Below are positions 63,943 to 64,000 of a stretch of DNA of 64,000 bases, one piece after another. The translations under genes and the position numbers were made by a program. The notes under the pieces were generated by a model, which was not told the origin of the DNA, made no database searches, and was given only the letters and a program-made list of their open reading frames with translations. How positions within the stretch are numbered: the stretch's first letter is position 1; each line of letters begins with the position of its first letter. Origin of the DNA: Microcyclospora pomicola (Eukaryota > Ascomycota > Dothideomycetes > Capnodiales); the NCBI GenBank assembly GCA_002786065.1, contig NHNY01000025.1, forward strand, positions 292,973 through 356,972, in the 5' to 3' direction.

Positions 63943-64000
63943 GTAATGTACGGTGTAGCAAATACAAATACACTTGTTCTAGTGTACGACACTGCGAATA

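Overview
The window is nuclear DNA of a filamentous ascomycete (Pezizomycotina). The basis is many short GT-AG introns (about 47-96 nt, often with CTAAC/CTGAC branch motifs), genes on both strands with 0.1-4 kb spacers, no operons, and fungal families such as a GH71 alpha-1,3-glucanase, Zn(II)2Cys6 regulators, the leuA-type 2-isopropylmalate synthase start and PAN3. Gene content suits a Dothideomycete, but I cannot name a species. No transposon, rRNA, tRNA or CRISPR array was recognised.

Layout, left half: 2-isopropylmalate synthase (minus, cut by the left edge); acyl-CoA thioesterase ending in a peroxisomal AKL (minus); a 908-residue exon-repeat / glycine-zipper protein (minus); a small basic orphan (plus); LSM7 (minus) divergent from an internal-Zn2Cys6 regulator (plus); a 3.8-kb spacer with minisatellites; a C2H2 regulator (plus); choline kinase (plus); a seven-exon GH71 glucanase (minus); GH47 alpha-mannosidase (plus); NSUN5/Rcm1 rRNA methyltransferase (plus); importin-beta Kap95 (minus).

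Layout, right half: a PIP-box ribonucleotide-reductase inhibitor (minus); an LCAT-like lipase (minus); a tautomerase (minus) divergent from a Zn2Cys6 regulator (plus); a secreted aspartic protease (minus); a 3.4-kb gene-poor stretch; a small hydrophilic protein (minus); an ankyrin protein (plus); a UBX/UAS protein (minus) divergent from PAN3 (plus); a small secreted protein (plus); a GNAT-like protein (minus) divergent from ARL2 (plus); an F-box protein (minus); and an A/T-rich orphan at the right edge.

Most genes are ordinary housekeeping or secreted-enzyme functions: leucine synthesis, fatty acyl-CoA turnover, phospholipid synthesis, N-glycan trimming, rRNA methylation, nuclear import, mRNA decay, dNTP control, ERAD and tubulin folding. 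They are not one pathway. The more unusual material is the exon-module protein at 4.5-7.5 kb, the splice-dependent peroxisomal signal and mitochondrial-like leader of the thioesterase, very small exons (8 nt in 2-isopropylmalate synthase, 17 nt in ARL2), the tautomerase/regulator pair, and several lineage-restricted proteins. All exon models were assembled by hand from frame continuity, splice motifs and recalled family sequences, and are not backed by transcripts.
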